From: Sipunculus nudus
Taxonomy: Eukaryota > Annelida > Sipuncula > Golfingiida > Sipunculidae
NCBI GenBank assembly: GCA_026874595.1
Contig: CM049317.1
Location: 11,502,382 to 11,566,381 of the forward strand
Reading direction: 5' to 3'
DNA length: 64,000 nucleotides
The translations under genes and the position numbers were made by a program. Shown piece by piece: positions 1 to 14,000 of the stretch; position 1 is the stretch's first letter, and each line of letters starts with the position of its first letter. Below the pieces are notes generated by a model. That model saw only the letters and a program-made list of their open reading frames with translations. It made no database searches and had not been told where the DNA came from.

Positions 1-436
1 CGTTTTACGGCTCCTAAACTTAGAAAATTTCATGAAAAATAGAAATTTTCATGACAAATACACATGTACAGACTTTTTTTTCGCAATGCCTGCAGATATT
101 GGCCTGATTTTTGGTGTTGGCAGATAATGACCAGTTACAGATCGAGTTCGCGTTTCGCCCCAGTTGACCTACTTTTGTCCATTTTACGGCTCCTAAACTT
201 AGAAAATTTCATGAAAAATAGAAATTTTCATGACAAATACACATGTACAGACTTTTTTTCGCAATGCCTGCAGATATTGGCCTGATTTTAGGTGTGTGGG
301 CAGATAATGACCAGTTACAGATCGAGTTCGCGTTTCGTCCCGGTTGACCTACTTTTGACCGTTTCACGGCTCCTAAACTTAGAAAAATTCATGAAAAATA
401 GAAATTTTCATGACAAATACACATGTACAGCCGTTT
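1..436 (+). repeat. Tandem array of ~180-bp units
   Basis: Three successive copies of one unit are visible; the shared word GGCTCCTAAACTTAG starts near 9, 188 and 368, giving a period of about 180 bp. The copies are almost identical. The array probably continues to the left of the window. Degenerate units of the same kind reappear at about 1105-1430 inside the neighbouring element, so the array likely belongs to the same repeat family. No coding potential is supported. Confidence 0.8.
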
Positions 437-437
437 T

Positions 438-1492
438 TAGCCCTCAGCTCATAGGCTGATGGGCTATTGTCGTCACCCAAGCTGTCCATCTGTCCATCTG
501 TCTGTCCGCTGTCTGTCCGTCCGTCCGTCCATTCTGCGTCTGTTAACTTTTACCTTGTGAGCGGGATATCTCTAAAAGGATTCACCGTTGGAATTTTATT
601 TCATCAGTGAAGATGTATATCGATAAAATCTCGGTCAAGTTCGAAGATGGGTGACCTTGACCCATTTTTCTTCATTTTAGAGCTGATTATAGAAAAACAC
701 TCAGAAGTTTATATCTCAAGGAACCATTGTGTGGATTTTCACAAAACTTACTATGATCATTGGGACTGATGGTCTGTATGCGCTGCACAATTTTGGTGGC
801 ACCACCTGCAATTTCTGATTTTTTAATGAAATTTTATCTGATTTTTTCAATTTTGGCCTTTTGTGCAGGATATCTCCAAAGGTATTCAACACAGGAACTT
901 CATTTCTTCAGTGCTTTTGCATTATATTTACAAAATCTTGGTCAAGTTCAAAGATGGGTGATCTTGACCTACTTTTCAAGGTCACAGAGCTTAGTATAGA
1001 AAAAAACTTAGGAGCTTAGGAAGCATTTGGTGGATGGTTATGAAACATGGTATATACCTCTCCAATTTAAATTTATAAATGATTATCAACTTTTGCTAAT
1101 ATTCTAGTTTCGCAATGCAATGCTTACAGATACTGGCCTAATGTTTGGTCTGTGGGCGCATAATGACCACTTACAGATGGAGTTCGTGTTTCGTCCCATT
1201 AACCTATTTTTCACCATATGACAGATCCTGAACATAGAAAATTTCATGAAAGACAGAAATTTCATGAAAAATGCACATATATGGACGTTTTTTTCACAAT
1301 GCCTGCAGATACTGGCCTGATTTTTGGTATGTTGCTTGATAATGACCCTTTACAGATCGAGTTTGCATTTTGCCCTTGTTGACCTACTTTTGACCATACA
1401 ACACTTCCTGAACTTAAAAAATTTTACAAAATTTAACAAATGTTTCTAATTTGCCCCAGGCGGGGGCATTCGTGTCGTTCCGACACATCTAG
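438..1492 (+). mobile_element. Helitron/HINE-like non-autonomous element
   Basis: The left end carries an imperfect hairpin (AGCCCTCAGC pairs with GCTGATGGGCT at about 439-465), followed directly by a GTCY microsatellite at about 480-532. The right end carries a perfect 6-bp stem (GTGTCG 1472-1477, CGACAC 1481-1486) followed two bases later by CTAG (1489-1492). A 3' hairpin just before a CTRR terminus is characteristic of Helitrons; 5' structure plus a GTCY microsatellite is known from DINE-1/HINE and mini-me elements. It contains no transposase ORF. The family assignment is inferred and the 5' border is approximate. Confidence 0.55.
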
Positions 1493-1734
1493 TTTAAAAA
1501 TAAATTTACTTTGTAAATAGATAGCCAAAAAACAATGGGTGTCCATTGGTGGGATGGACTATAGTAGGATCAATTAATCCAACTTAGATAATTCAGATCA
1601 GAGTTCTTGTTGGAAAAAAACTAGCTCCAGTTCTGGTATGCTAGTATTATTGTAGCCTAAAAAATTATCTGTCAGAGAAACATGTACTTGCAGTTGAATC
1701 ATCCAAAAATGCACCTTTTAATTTTTCTTGATAG

Positions 1735-2010
1735 GAAATTTCAGAAACAACAATTGACAAATGTGGTGTGATATGTTTATGGAATGTGAATGAGCCATCC
1801 AGGCCACAAAAGTAAGTAGTTATACAAAAGAGGGTTCTGAAGGTGTTAAAGGATAAAATAAGAAACTCATTTCTCCAACCACAAAGCCAGTCTTATTGCT
1901 AGATAGTTGAATAATACCTTTGTTCATGTAATTCCTTATCAATATTCTTCATACAAATGACTTGCAGTGCCACCTACAAATCATGCTTGGAGAGATTCTT
2001 TAATTTTTTT

Positions 2011-2068
<58 letters not shown>

Positions 2069-5000
2069 GACAGAATAAAATGTGTTAGAGGTTTTGATGC
2101 TTTATTATAGGTAATTGATTTGGAAAGGTTACTTCTTTCATTGTTTATTCATTTGCTCATTGATTAGAGATATTTCTGTTAGTTCTTCATGGGTATGTAT
2201 TTCATCTGTGGATAGTTGTTTAAAGGACCATTGCGTGTGTTTTTTTTATCAGGATTTTGGTGTGTGAATCTCAGCTGACCTGTTGCTGCTTCAGTCCTGT
2301 CAAAGCCTCATATGTATTTGCTGGAACAGTAAGTCTGCTATATCTATATATTGCTAAAAAAAAATTGTTGCACTGAAAAGTTATGTATGTGTTGTCAGTG
2401 CTTATACCTCAGTTATTTTCTGCAGCCTGCAATTGGAATATAATTTTGATTCTTGAATATTTGTTAGAACATATATGTGTAACATTGAAGTCCATATACT
2501 GTTTGTAAAATGTCTGAAAGTTTTGTATGTTTTATTTGTACCTATACCACTGGTATACTCTAGGTGCTTTGTCTGGTAACTAGAATACATGTACATTCAC
2601 ATTGAATCTTGAATATGCAAAAGTGTCAGCCAGGAGTTGACATAGATCTTTGTTTATAAGGTCTTCCAAGTGTAATGGGTTGTATTAGGAAGTTCCATGG
2701 CATGCTGTCATCGTGCAGAACTCAATGGTATCTTAACTACATGCAGTTTTCCTATCCTAAATAAACTATCACACACAGATTCACAAAGATGCAGTGATAA
2801 GTGTGATATTAAAACTTGTTCAGATATGTCACTCCAGAAGATACAAAGAATACGAGATATCGCTAATACTGTTACTCACTTGTTTGGAGGAAGTAAATGA
2901 CAGCCTGGCTGGAAAATTGCAGGCAAAAAACTAACGCCCTTAGCATCAAGCCTGTTTAGCCCATTCATTCAACTCAGCAGGATGTGCACTGAACATGATG
3001 TTTTTTGTTACCGATCATTATTTGTATTAAAAGACTTCTGTTGAGTTGGGGGAAATGTCACAGGAAAGTGAAATAAAATAGAAATGACAAGGTGCTGTAA
3101 TAAGTAAAATAGAACTTAATATTGACTTTTAAAAATGACAATCTTGTCTCTGCTAATGAGTGTTCATTGAATCACACTTGCCTGCATAAACAGGCTTCCA
3201 GCAGCGCTTGCCAGTTTTTAGCTCAGCTGACTGAAAGTCATCTGAGCTATAGCGATCACACTTTGTCCGTCGTCCATCTGTCCGTCTGTCTGTCCGTTAA
3301 CCAGGCACAAATCGTAACCGCTGAACCTAGAACCTTGTAACTTGGGATTCTGAGAGGTCCATGAAAAATCTCCTTGGAAACCAGAAATTAGGTCTCTGTT
3401 ACCCATATCCTTCGAGCTATGGGGCCCCAAAGTACCCCCCAGAAAAGTCAAAAATTTCATACAAAAACTTCAATATCTCATTAACTACTTGACTGATGGT
3501 CATGATTTTTGGCATACATATTGATCATGAGATGTTCAATCACTTCCTGCAGACTGGTGGCGCCACCTGTATTTTTCGATTTTTTACAAATTTTTTTCTC
3601 TATTTTTGAGACCTTTAAAAATGTGAACATCTGTTAACAGGGCACAAATCTTAAAGACTGGACCTAGAATCTTAATTCTTGATACACTGAGAGGTCCATG
3701 AAAAATCTCCTTGGAAACCAGAAATTAGGTCTCTGTTACCCATATCCTTCGAGCTATGGGGCCCCAAACTACCCCCCAGAATAGTAAAAAATTTCATACA
3801 AAAACTTCAATATCTCAATAACTACAACACTGATGGTCATGATTTTTGGCATACATATTGATCAAGAGGTGTTTCATCAGTACCTACAGACTGGTGGTGC
3901 CACCTGTATTTTTTCAAATTTTCACAATTTTTTATTCTCTATTTTTGAGACCTTTCAGGATGTAGTTATCTGTCAACAGGGTACAAATCGTAAGGACTGG
4001 ACCTAGAATCTTCATTGTTGACACACAGGGAGACCCATGATAAGTCTCCATGGACTCCTGAAATTAGGTCTCTGTTACCCATATCCTTTGAGCTATGGCA
4101 CTCCAAAGTACAGCTCAGAATAATGGAAAATTTGATACAAAAGCTGAAGTATCTGAACAACTAATGCAGAGATCACCATAATTTTTTTCATGGATATTGA
4201 TCATGGAGTGTTTCATCAGTTTCTGTAGACTGGTGGCACCACCTGTGTTTGCTCCGGTTTTTTACGAATTTTTTCTCTTTTTTTGATACCTTTAAAGATG
4301 TGGTTATCTGTCAACAGGGTACAAATCACAACAACTGGACCTAGAATCCTCATTCTTGTCATGCAAGGAGGCCCATGAAAAGTGCCTGTGGAAACTTAAA
4401 ATTAGGTCTCTGTTACCCATATGCTTCAAGCTATAGGACTCCGAAGTATCCCTCAGAATAATGGACAATTTGATACAAAAGCTGAAGTATCTGAACAACT
4501 AATGGGGAGATCACCATGATTCTTTGCATGGATATTGATGTTTGTAAGTGTTTTTATTAGTTTCTGCAGACTGGTGGAGCCACCTGTATTTTTGTACCCG
4601 CCAAAACAAAGTTTTGCGGATACTATGTTTTTGACCGGGTTCCTCCGCCGTTGCTGCGTACGTTTCCAGAGCGCTCCTCTGGGACTTGATTTTATGAGCT
4701 TTCCAAGCTCATATCTCGGGAACCGTTTGACTGATCAGGAAATAAAATTTATACTAATGTAGCCCTTGGATAGCTCTATAACATACACAAAAAATGGTGG
4801 CGCCACCTGTAACCATGTTTGCACAGTGTCCATCTGTTCATCTGCCTTTGGTTAAAATCACTCATATCTCTGCAGTGAATTGACTAATTCACCTGAAATT
4901 TGGCATGCGTATACATCCTGGATAGCTTTCTTGATTTTATGACAGGTGGCGCCACCTACATTCTCATTCACGCTGATGACATCCAAGCTCATATTTCGGG

Positions 5001-8000
5001 AACCGTTTGACCGATCGGGCCAAAATTTTGCATGTGTATAGATCTAACATAGCTCTTTATCATACACAAAACTGGTGGCACCACCTGCAACTATTTTTTC
5101 CCAGCCTCTGTCTGTTTGTCTGCCGTGCAATAAAGTCACTCACATCTTGGCAGTGGTTTGACATATCTGCCTAAAATTTTGCAGTTTTATACATCCTGGA
5201 TAGCTTTCTTGATTTTATGACAGGTGGCGCCACCTTTATTCTAGTTTATGCTGCAGACATCCAAGCTCATATCTCGGGAACCGTTGAACGATTGGGCCAA
5301 AATTTTGCATGTGTATAGATCTCACATAGGTCTTTATCATACACAAAACTGGAGGGGCCACCTGCAACCATTTTTGCACATTTTGCACAGCGTCTGTCTG
5401 TTGGTCTGCCGTGGCCTAAAATCACTCATTTCTCTGTAGTGGTTTGACATAACTGCCTAAAATTTTGCAGGTTTATACATCCTGGATAGCTTTCTTGATT
5501 TTATGACAGGTGGCGCCACCTACATTCTAGTTAACGCTGCACACATCCAAGCTAATATCTCAGGAACCATTTGACCAATTGGGCCAAAATTGTGCTTGTG
5601 TTTAGATCTCACATAGGTCTTTATCATACACAAAACTGCAACCATTTTTGCACAGCGTCTGTCTGTTTGTCTGCCTTGGGCTAAAATCACTCATATCCAT
5701 GTAGTGGTTTGACTTTTCTGCCTAAAATTTTGCATATGTATTCAACTTGGACAGCTTTCTGGATTTGTGGTAAGTTGCACAACCTACATACACATTTAGG
5801 CTGCAGACATCCATGCTAATATGCAACATACCTCACTCTGTTTCCCCTTGCCACTCAATCCATGCCTCACTTCACCGGTTCCACTCTGATTTTGGCAGAT
5901 ACACATAGTCACTTGTCGGCTACCCGTATTCTAGTTTTTAAAGTTTACACATTTTTTCTCTATTTTTCAGATATATAAATACAGACTAAATCTTGGCCTG
6001 TTGGTTACTCTGTTTGATGCTTCAGTTGAATGGGTATCTATCATTCTGATGATAAAATTTCCTTTTGTGAATCTCTTCCCAGTCAGCTGAGCGTCGTGAC
6101 CCATGGGTCACTTGTTTTTGTCAACCATCTACATTAGAAACTGCATTGTGATATCCTGTATTCAACACCAGTTTTTACAGTACACCTGATGTCTGTTTAA
6201 AATTTTTAATCACAAAAATTAATAATCATAGTGGATCTGAAATAGTATCAGCTGTATGCTTGCAGGTTGATGGAGCATTAGTAGCATGGGACTTAGGTGA
6301 GCCCAGGTCTATGCACAGACTGCATGAGGACCAGTTACTGAGGTATCCCACGTATAACACTGCTGGTGTGCTGGACTACGAGAACCATCAGAGTGCTGTG
6401 GTATCAGTAGTCCCAGTGATGCAGGCTGGAGGGGACAGCATCCAGTCTTTATCATTAGAGGGAGATTCCAGCGGAGGTCTGTCCTTCCAGGTTGCCTCTG
6501 TTGAAGAAAATTCTGTGCTCAACTTCTGGGTGAGTGCATTTTTTGCATTGACCCATTGGCATATTTGAATGTTTTTTGTATCTTTTGGTAGCTTATTTGG
6601 TTAGGATATTTGATAAAACAAGAATTATACATGTCAGGATTAATAACTTTTATGTCCTTTGCAATCAGTTTTTATACACCTGTCTTATGACAGGAGTATT
6701 ATGGTATACCCACCGTCCATCTGTTAACTTTTAGTGTCGCCCCAATAACTCACCAGTGCTTCGATGGATTTTCGCGAAACTCACCATAAGTACTTACCAA
6801 CAGATTATCTCACCTTTGTTCAATTATGGGCAATGTCCACGTATATTAAATAAGGTCAAGGGTCACTCGGCTACTTTGTGGTGTTAGCTTGATAACCTAC
6901 AAAGAATATGAAGGATAATGATGATTTGAATAATTTCCAAAACAGATGAGGGACTTGACCCATTGGTCCCTTGTTTATGATGACTTTTCTTATGGAAGAG
7001 AACACAATGAATTTCATGAAAATAAATCCCAGTCAAATCTTAAATTCAACCTGGTTGTAAGATTATCCATTTAAACTTTTTTTTATTCACTATAAAGTCC
7101 TGTATTCTGCCATCAGCATGTGATGTGTGACTGGGATTATTATTGTTGTAATTTCAGGTTGTAGCTGAGATCTCAAATCCTGATCCGTCAGGGTCAGAAT
7201 CTGACCTCGGACTGGCTCCTGGGGGTAGAATCAAACTGCTAAAAAGTTCATCTGTGATATTAAACAGTCCACTCAGGTATGTCACACACTGCTGCCCCCT
7301 ACTGGTAACTGGTCAAACTATCTACTTTCTATCAAGTCCGTTACAGCCACTCTTTTACTGACCTTGATTCAGTGAGCCATTCTGGCATTTATTTCATGAG
7401 TAATGAACAAGGCAGTTGAACAAATGAGATGACTCTTGTAAACTTGTTTTTATGTGACCTTATTTCCTACAGGGTTATATGGTGAAATCTCAATCACAGG
7501 GACCATTTATGTAAATATCATGGCCATCATGAGGTCACTTACATCCTCATTCAGAGGTCAGTGAAGCCAACATACTGTGTACCTTTTAAAAAAAAATGAT
7601 GTTTTTCAAAACATGTACCAAAAATGTCATGCAGAAAGAGTAGCCACTATAATAACTAATAATAATGAACAATATTTTAATAATAATAAAAATAATAATG
7701 TGGTAAGTTTTGTTCAGTCATAGATAATACTTCATTTAAATAACATTGTTTGATTATACCCTGACAGGGACAAGAGGACGAGGACGACAATGAGGTCGTA
7801 TGACATGCAGGTCAATCCAAGGGACCCCAACCATTTCTATATTGCAACAGATACAGTAAGTCATTAGTCATACCTCATCAGAATGAATATTAGGTGTAAG
7901 TCTGTCACCTGTGGCTATTACTCTAGAGGTTTTGGAAAATCAGCTGTACTAAAATAGAGCTGATGCCGGCAGCAAAGAAGGAAAAATTTCATATGGATGG

Positions 8001-11000
8001 GCAAAATCTAAGAAATACCTCTGCCCGATATTTGTATGAATTACACTTTAAACCACATAACCTGGAGAAGAGCTTAAATATTTGAGGAGTAGATAATACT
8101 GTCAGGAATCAATTCTTATGTACTGTGGCACCAGAAGTGTTCATTTAACAAGATCTGCAAAATGGTTTTAAATACAATACTGTAAAGAGCCCAAATGAGT
8201 TTCTGAATTCACAGTACCTGGTTAACTGATTGGTGATGCTAGTGTTCATAGTGTTTACCACATATATAATAAATATTTTACATGGTTTTGTATGTTTTGT
8301 TTTCAGGGATCTGTCGTACACTCTGTAAGGTATAGTGGCAAGGTGCTCCCTAAGGCTCACAAATCTGATATAGGTGAGGGAATTAGTGCTAAAAGAATAT
8401 ACTTCTGTAGTGGAAATTTAGACTAGAATATTTTTGTGTAAAACATTAGTTCTGTTCTCAGTTCATTAATTCAGTTATGAAGGTGATTTATAAATAAGTA
8501 TTAACTGATAAAGTAAATTACTAGTTTTGACGAAATCTGATCAGGAACCTAAACACCGAGTCGAGTACATAAAAATATATTCAAAGCAAGTTGTCACTGT
8601 TATAAACTAGGACATGAGAACAGATACACCATTCTTTTTTGCATATATTTCATATTAATACACTTTTAGAAAGTAGTGCTAAATTTGATACCTTGTTTAG
8701 ATAAGTTTATGCTGTACAATAAAATATTTGCTTGAATAAACATTAACAGCTGAGTTGTACATTATACATGAAAATTAAATTGTAAACCAACAGTACAACT
8801 TAATTTACATTTTTGATTCACAGAGACAGTGTATATTTTTTTGTAGAAGCCTTGGTTCAAGTAAGGAGTATCGACTTCTCACCATTTTCTGAACCATGCT
8901 TTCTGGTAAGTGTTAGGTGTTTTCCATTTTGTTAATTTACATACCTTACCCCTCCACCTTTTAATTAGATGAGACTGCTGAACTGAATTCTTATAGCTGC
9001 AGAACTGGCTTAAAATAGTAGGAAACAAATCAGCCAGTTTGTTCTGTAAGACCATGTTATTGAGTCTCCTGGACACAGGTGAAACAGACAGAAAGTTTTG
9101 ACTCTAGTACAGTAATAAATTATTACATCATGACCAAGACACAAGCACTCCTATGACACTATGGCACTATCAGAATATTTAAAAGCTAAAAAAAAATCCT
9201 AGATCAAAGATGGGTCCAGGGATATCTAATATTTTTCCAACCTGTTTTCTGATATTTTCATGTCTCCTTTTCATTGTAGGCTGGGTGTGCTGATGGTAGT
9301 TTAAGACTTTATTCAACTCATTCAGGTCTGTATGATATCACAAAATGTCTTTTAAATTCTTTTTTTCTTGTATTTCTAAGAAATTCATTGGCAGTCAGGT
9401 ATTTCATATGTTGCCTTTAATTTGTTACTTTTCTGGCTGTGTATTGCTCAACAAACACTATATTAGTTCTGAGCAATTAGGTCTTGGTTTGTTTTCTAGT
9501 CCCATTTTGTCTCATAGTATAATGTCTTGCCATGGTGCAGAATACCCTATAAGTAAGCCACAACATATTAAGCATTTATTAAACCAATATAGTTTCATAG
9601 GACATAGTGTGTTTTAAGGTAGCACAACAGATGAAAACCCCTGTATCTTGTTTTAAAATACAGTAGAGACCCTATATAGTACACATTATTTTAAACCTTG
9701 AACAGTGTACTTTCTGATGGTATACATATTTTTTAACTTTCCATTATCTGAAAAGTGTTTTTTTTTTATCTTTCCTCTGTGTGTCTTTCTTGTTGAAAGA
9801 TGAATAGAAAATATCCAGAAGATACCTATGGATTTGTATTAGTGTCTGTAAAGTTAAAGTTGCATGTGTTGTGAATAGGCTTTTGGTGAAATATTAGCAT
9901 CTTCACTCAAGTTTCTTTTTTTCCATCCTTGCATATCATTAATCATACATGAATTTTCAAGTAATCTATAGAAATAATGGGAAACTTTTTTGTTTTACAG
10001 AGCAGCCAGTTATAACCTGGCCTGATGCCACAGAGGGTCGGGCGATCCAGAGTGTCCGGTGGTGTCGTAGTCGTCCTAGTGTGTTTTTTGTGTTGGATGA
10101 GTCTTCAACGATGTATATCTGGGATCTGAACATGAGTGATGCTGTCCCTATGAGGGAGGAGTCCATCGCCAAATACAGGTACAAAATAATCATGGTTTCA
10201 CATAGGGTCACATCTGTTTGGCATTCCAGTCAAAGCCAACTGTAATGTTTTTTTTAGGACTTTGTGTGTGTCAATTAATGTGTATATCATTAATCAAAAC
10301 ATTAGCAGTACTGTTCAAATGAAGGGTTAGCCCATTGCTGAACACAGGTTCAATATAAGTCCAATTATCCCTTAAAACATACTCACTTGGCATTTTGGTC
10401 ATGACCAATTTCAGTTTTTATACGCCTGTCTATATTATGCCATACCCATAACCATGGTCTGACTGTCTGTCTGTCCATCGTTGAACTTTTATTTTCACTG
10501 TGATAACTTACCAGGGCTTTGATGGATTTTCACGAAACTCACCATAACTACTTTCCGATAGATTATCTCACCCAAGTTGGATTACAGGCAAAATCCATGC
10601 CTATTTATTACAGTCAGAGGTCATGGGGCTACTTTGTGGTGTTGTTGAGATAAATCATCAAGAATTTGATCGATTTTGATGAAACTCAACAGAAATATCA
10701 ACCAACATAATATCTCACCTAAATTAGATTTCTGGCAAAACCAATGCATATTTAATGAGGTCAGAGGTCACAAGACATAAAATGGGTGTATTATGCACAT
10801 TTGTGATGCTCATTTTTTAGCTCAGCTGACTGAAAGTCATCTGAGCTATAGCGATCACTCTTTGTCCGTCGTCCGTCCGTTAACCAGGCACAAATCGTAA
10901 CCGCTGAACCTAGAACCTTGTAACTTGGGATTCTGAGAGGTCCATGAAAAATCTCCTTGGAAACCAGAAATTAGGTCTCTGTTACCCATATCCTTCGAGC

Positions 11001-14000
11001 TATGGGGCCCCAAAGTACCCCCCAGAAAAGTCAAAAATTTCATACAAAAACTTCAATATCTCATTAACTACTTGACTGATGGTCATGATTTTTGGCATAC
11101 ATATTGATCATGAGATGTTCCATCACTTCCTGCAGACTGGTGGCGCCACCTGTATTTTTCGATTTTTTACGAATTTTTTTCTCTATTTTTGAGACCTTTG
11201 AAAATGTGAACATCTGTTAACAAGGCACAAATCGTAAAGCCTAGACCTAGAATCTTAAATCTTGATACACTGAGAGGTCCATGAAAAATCTCCTTGGAAA
11301 CCAGAAAATAGGTCTCTGTTACCCATATCCTTCGAGCTATGGGGCCCCAAAGTACCCCCCAGAATAGTAAAAAATTTCATACAAAAACCTTAATATCTCA
11401 ATAACTACAACACTGATGGTCATGATTTTTGGCATACATATTGATCATGAGATGTTCCATAAGTTCCTGCAGACTGGTGGCACCACCTGTATTTTTCGAT
11501 TTTTTTACAATTTTTTCCTCTATTTTTGAGACGTTTAAAGATGCTGTCATCTGTTAACGTGGCACAAATCGTAACCGCTGGACCTAGAATCTTCATTCTC
11601 GACAAACTGAGAAACCTATTAAAAGTCTCTGTGGAAACCATAAATTAGATCTCTGTTACCCATATCCTTCGAGCTATGGGGCCCCAAAGTACCCCCAGAA
11701 AAGTAAAAAATTTCATACAAAAACTTCAATATCTCATTAACTACTTGACTGATGGTCATGATTTTTGGCATACGTATTGATCATGAGATGTTCCATCACT
11801 TCCTGCAGACTGGTGGCGCCACCTGAATTTTTCGATTTTTTACGAATTTAAAAATGTGAACAGCTGTTAACAGGGCACAAATCATAAAGACTGGACCTAG
11901 AATCTTCATTCTTGACACACTGAGAGGTCCATAAAAAGTCTGCATGGAAACCTGAAATAAGGTCTCTGTTACCCATATCCTTTGAGCTATGGGGGGCTCC
12001 CTATAACCCCCCAGAATAATGGAAAATTTGATAAAAACAAACTGCAACATCTCAATAACTACAACACTGATGGTCATGATTTTTGGCATACATATTGATC
12101 AAGAGGTGTTTCATCAGTGCCTGCAGACTGGTGGTGCCACCTGTATTTTTTCAAATTTTCACAATTTTTTTTTCTCTATTTTCGAGACCTTTCAGGATTT
12201 AGTTATCTGTCAACAGGATACAAATCGTTAGGACTGGACCTAGAATCTTCATTGTTGACACACAGGGAGACCCATGATAAGTCTCCATGGACACCTGAAA
12301 TTAGGTCTCTGTTACCCATATCCTTTGAGCTATGGCACTCCAAAGTACAGCTCAGAATAATGGAAAATTTGATACAAAAGCTGAAGTATCTGAACAACTA
12401 ATGCAGAGATCACCATAATTGTTTTCATGGATATTGATCATGGAGTGTTTCATCAGTTTCTGCAGACTGGTGGCACCACCTGTATTTGTTCGGGTTTTTT
12501 TTACGAATTTTTTCTCTATTTTTGAGACCTTTAAAGTTATGAAGATCTGTTAACAGGGCACAAATCATTAAAACTGGACCTAGAATCTTCATTCTTGACA
12601 CACAGGGAGACCCATGAAAAGTCTCCATGGAAACCTGAAATTAGGTCTCTGTTACCCATATTCTTTAAGCTGTATGGCTCCGAATTACCCCCCAGAATAA
12701 TGGAAAATTTGATACAAAAACTGCAGTATCTCAATAACTACGACACTGATGGTCATGATTTGCGGCATACATATTGATCATGACCTGTTCCATCAGTTTC
12801 TGCAGACTGGGTGCGCCACCTCTATTTTTTTCCAATTCTAATGATTTTTTTTTCTCTTTTTTTGATACCTTTAAAGATGTGGTTATCTGTCAACAGGGTA
12901 CAAATTGCAACAACTGGACCTAGAATCTTCATTCTTGTCATGCAAGAAGGCCCATGAAAAGTGCCAGTGGAAACTTAAATTAGGTCTCTGTTACCCATAT
13001 CCTTCAAACTATAGGACTCCGAAGTATCCCTCAGAATAATGGACAATTTGATACAAAAGCTGAAGTATCTGAACAACTAATGGGGAGATCACCATGATTC
13101 TTTGCATGGATATTGATGTTTGTAAGTGTTTTTATTAGTTTCTGCAGACTGGTGGAGCCACCTGTATTTTTGTTCCCGCCAAAACGAAGTTTTGCGGATA
13201 CTATGTTTTTGACCGGGTTCCTCCGCCGTTGCCGCGTTCGTTTCCAGAGAGCTCCTCTGGGACTTGATTTTATCAGCTTTCCAAGCTCATATCTCGGGAA
13301 CCGTTTGACTGATCAGGAAATAAAATTTATACTAATGTAGCCCTTGGATAGCTCTATAACATACACAAAAAATGGTGGAGCCACCTGTAACCATGTTTGC
13401 ACAGTGTCCATCTGTTCATCTGCCTTTGGTTAAAATCACTCATATCTCTGCAGTGAATTGACTAATTCACCTGAAATTCGGCATGCGTATACATCCTGGA
13501 TAGCTTTCTTGATTTTATGACAGGTGGCGCCACCTACATTTTCATTCGCTGATGACATCCAAGCTCATATCTCGGGAACCGTTTGACCGATCGGGCCAAA
13601 ATTTTGCATGTGTATAGATCTCACATAGGTCTTTATCATACACAAAACTGGAGGCACCACCTGCAACTATTTTTTCACAGCCTCTGTCTGTTTGTCTGCC
13701 GTGCAATAAAGTCACTCACATCTTGGCAGTGGTTTGACATATCTGCCTAAAATTTTGCAGTTTTATACATCCTGGATAGCTTTCTTGATTTTATGACAGG
13801 TGGCGCCACCTTTATTCTAGTTTATGCTGCAGACATCCAAGCTCATATCTCGGGAACCGTTTGAACGATTGGGCCAAAATTTTGCATGTGTATAGATCTC
13901 ACATAGGTCTTTATCATACACAAAACTGGAGGGGCCACCTGCAACCATTTTTGCACATTTTGCACAGCGTCTGTCTGTTGGTCTGCCGTGGCCTAAAATC

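Noticed and set aside
3218-4498. Similar minus-strand ORFs (60-80 codons) repeated at 3218, 3966, 4304, 10855, 12203, 12537 and elsewhere
   Set aside because: They are frames through the same ~338-bp non-coding unit; each is broken at unit borders and shows no domain.
9345-9617. 90-codon plus-strand ORF in a DYNC2I1 intron
   Set aside because: It follows a normal donor at 9326 and does not connect in phase with the conserved next exon at 10001; no similarity recognised.
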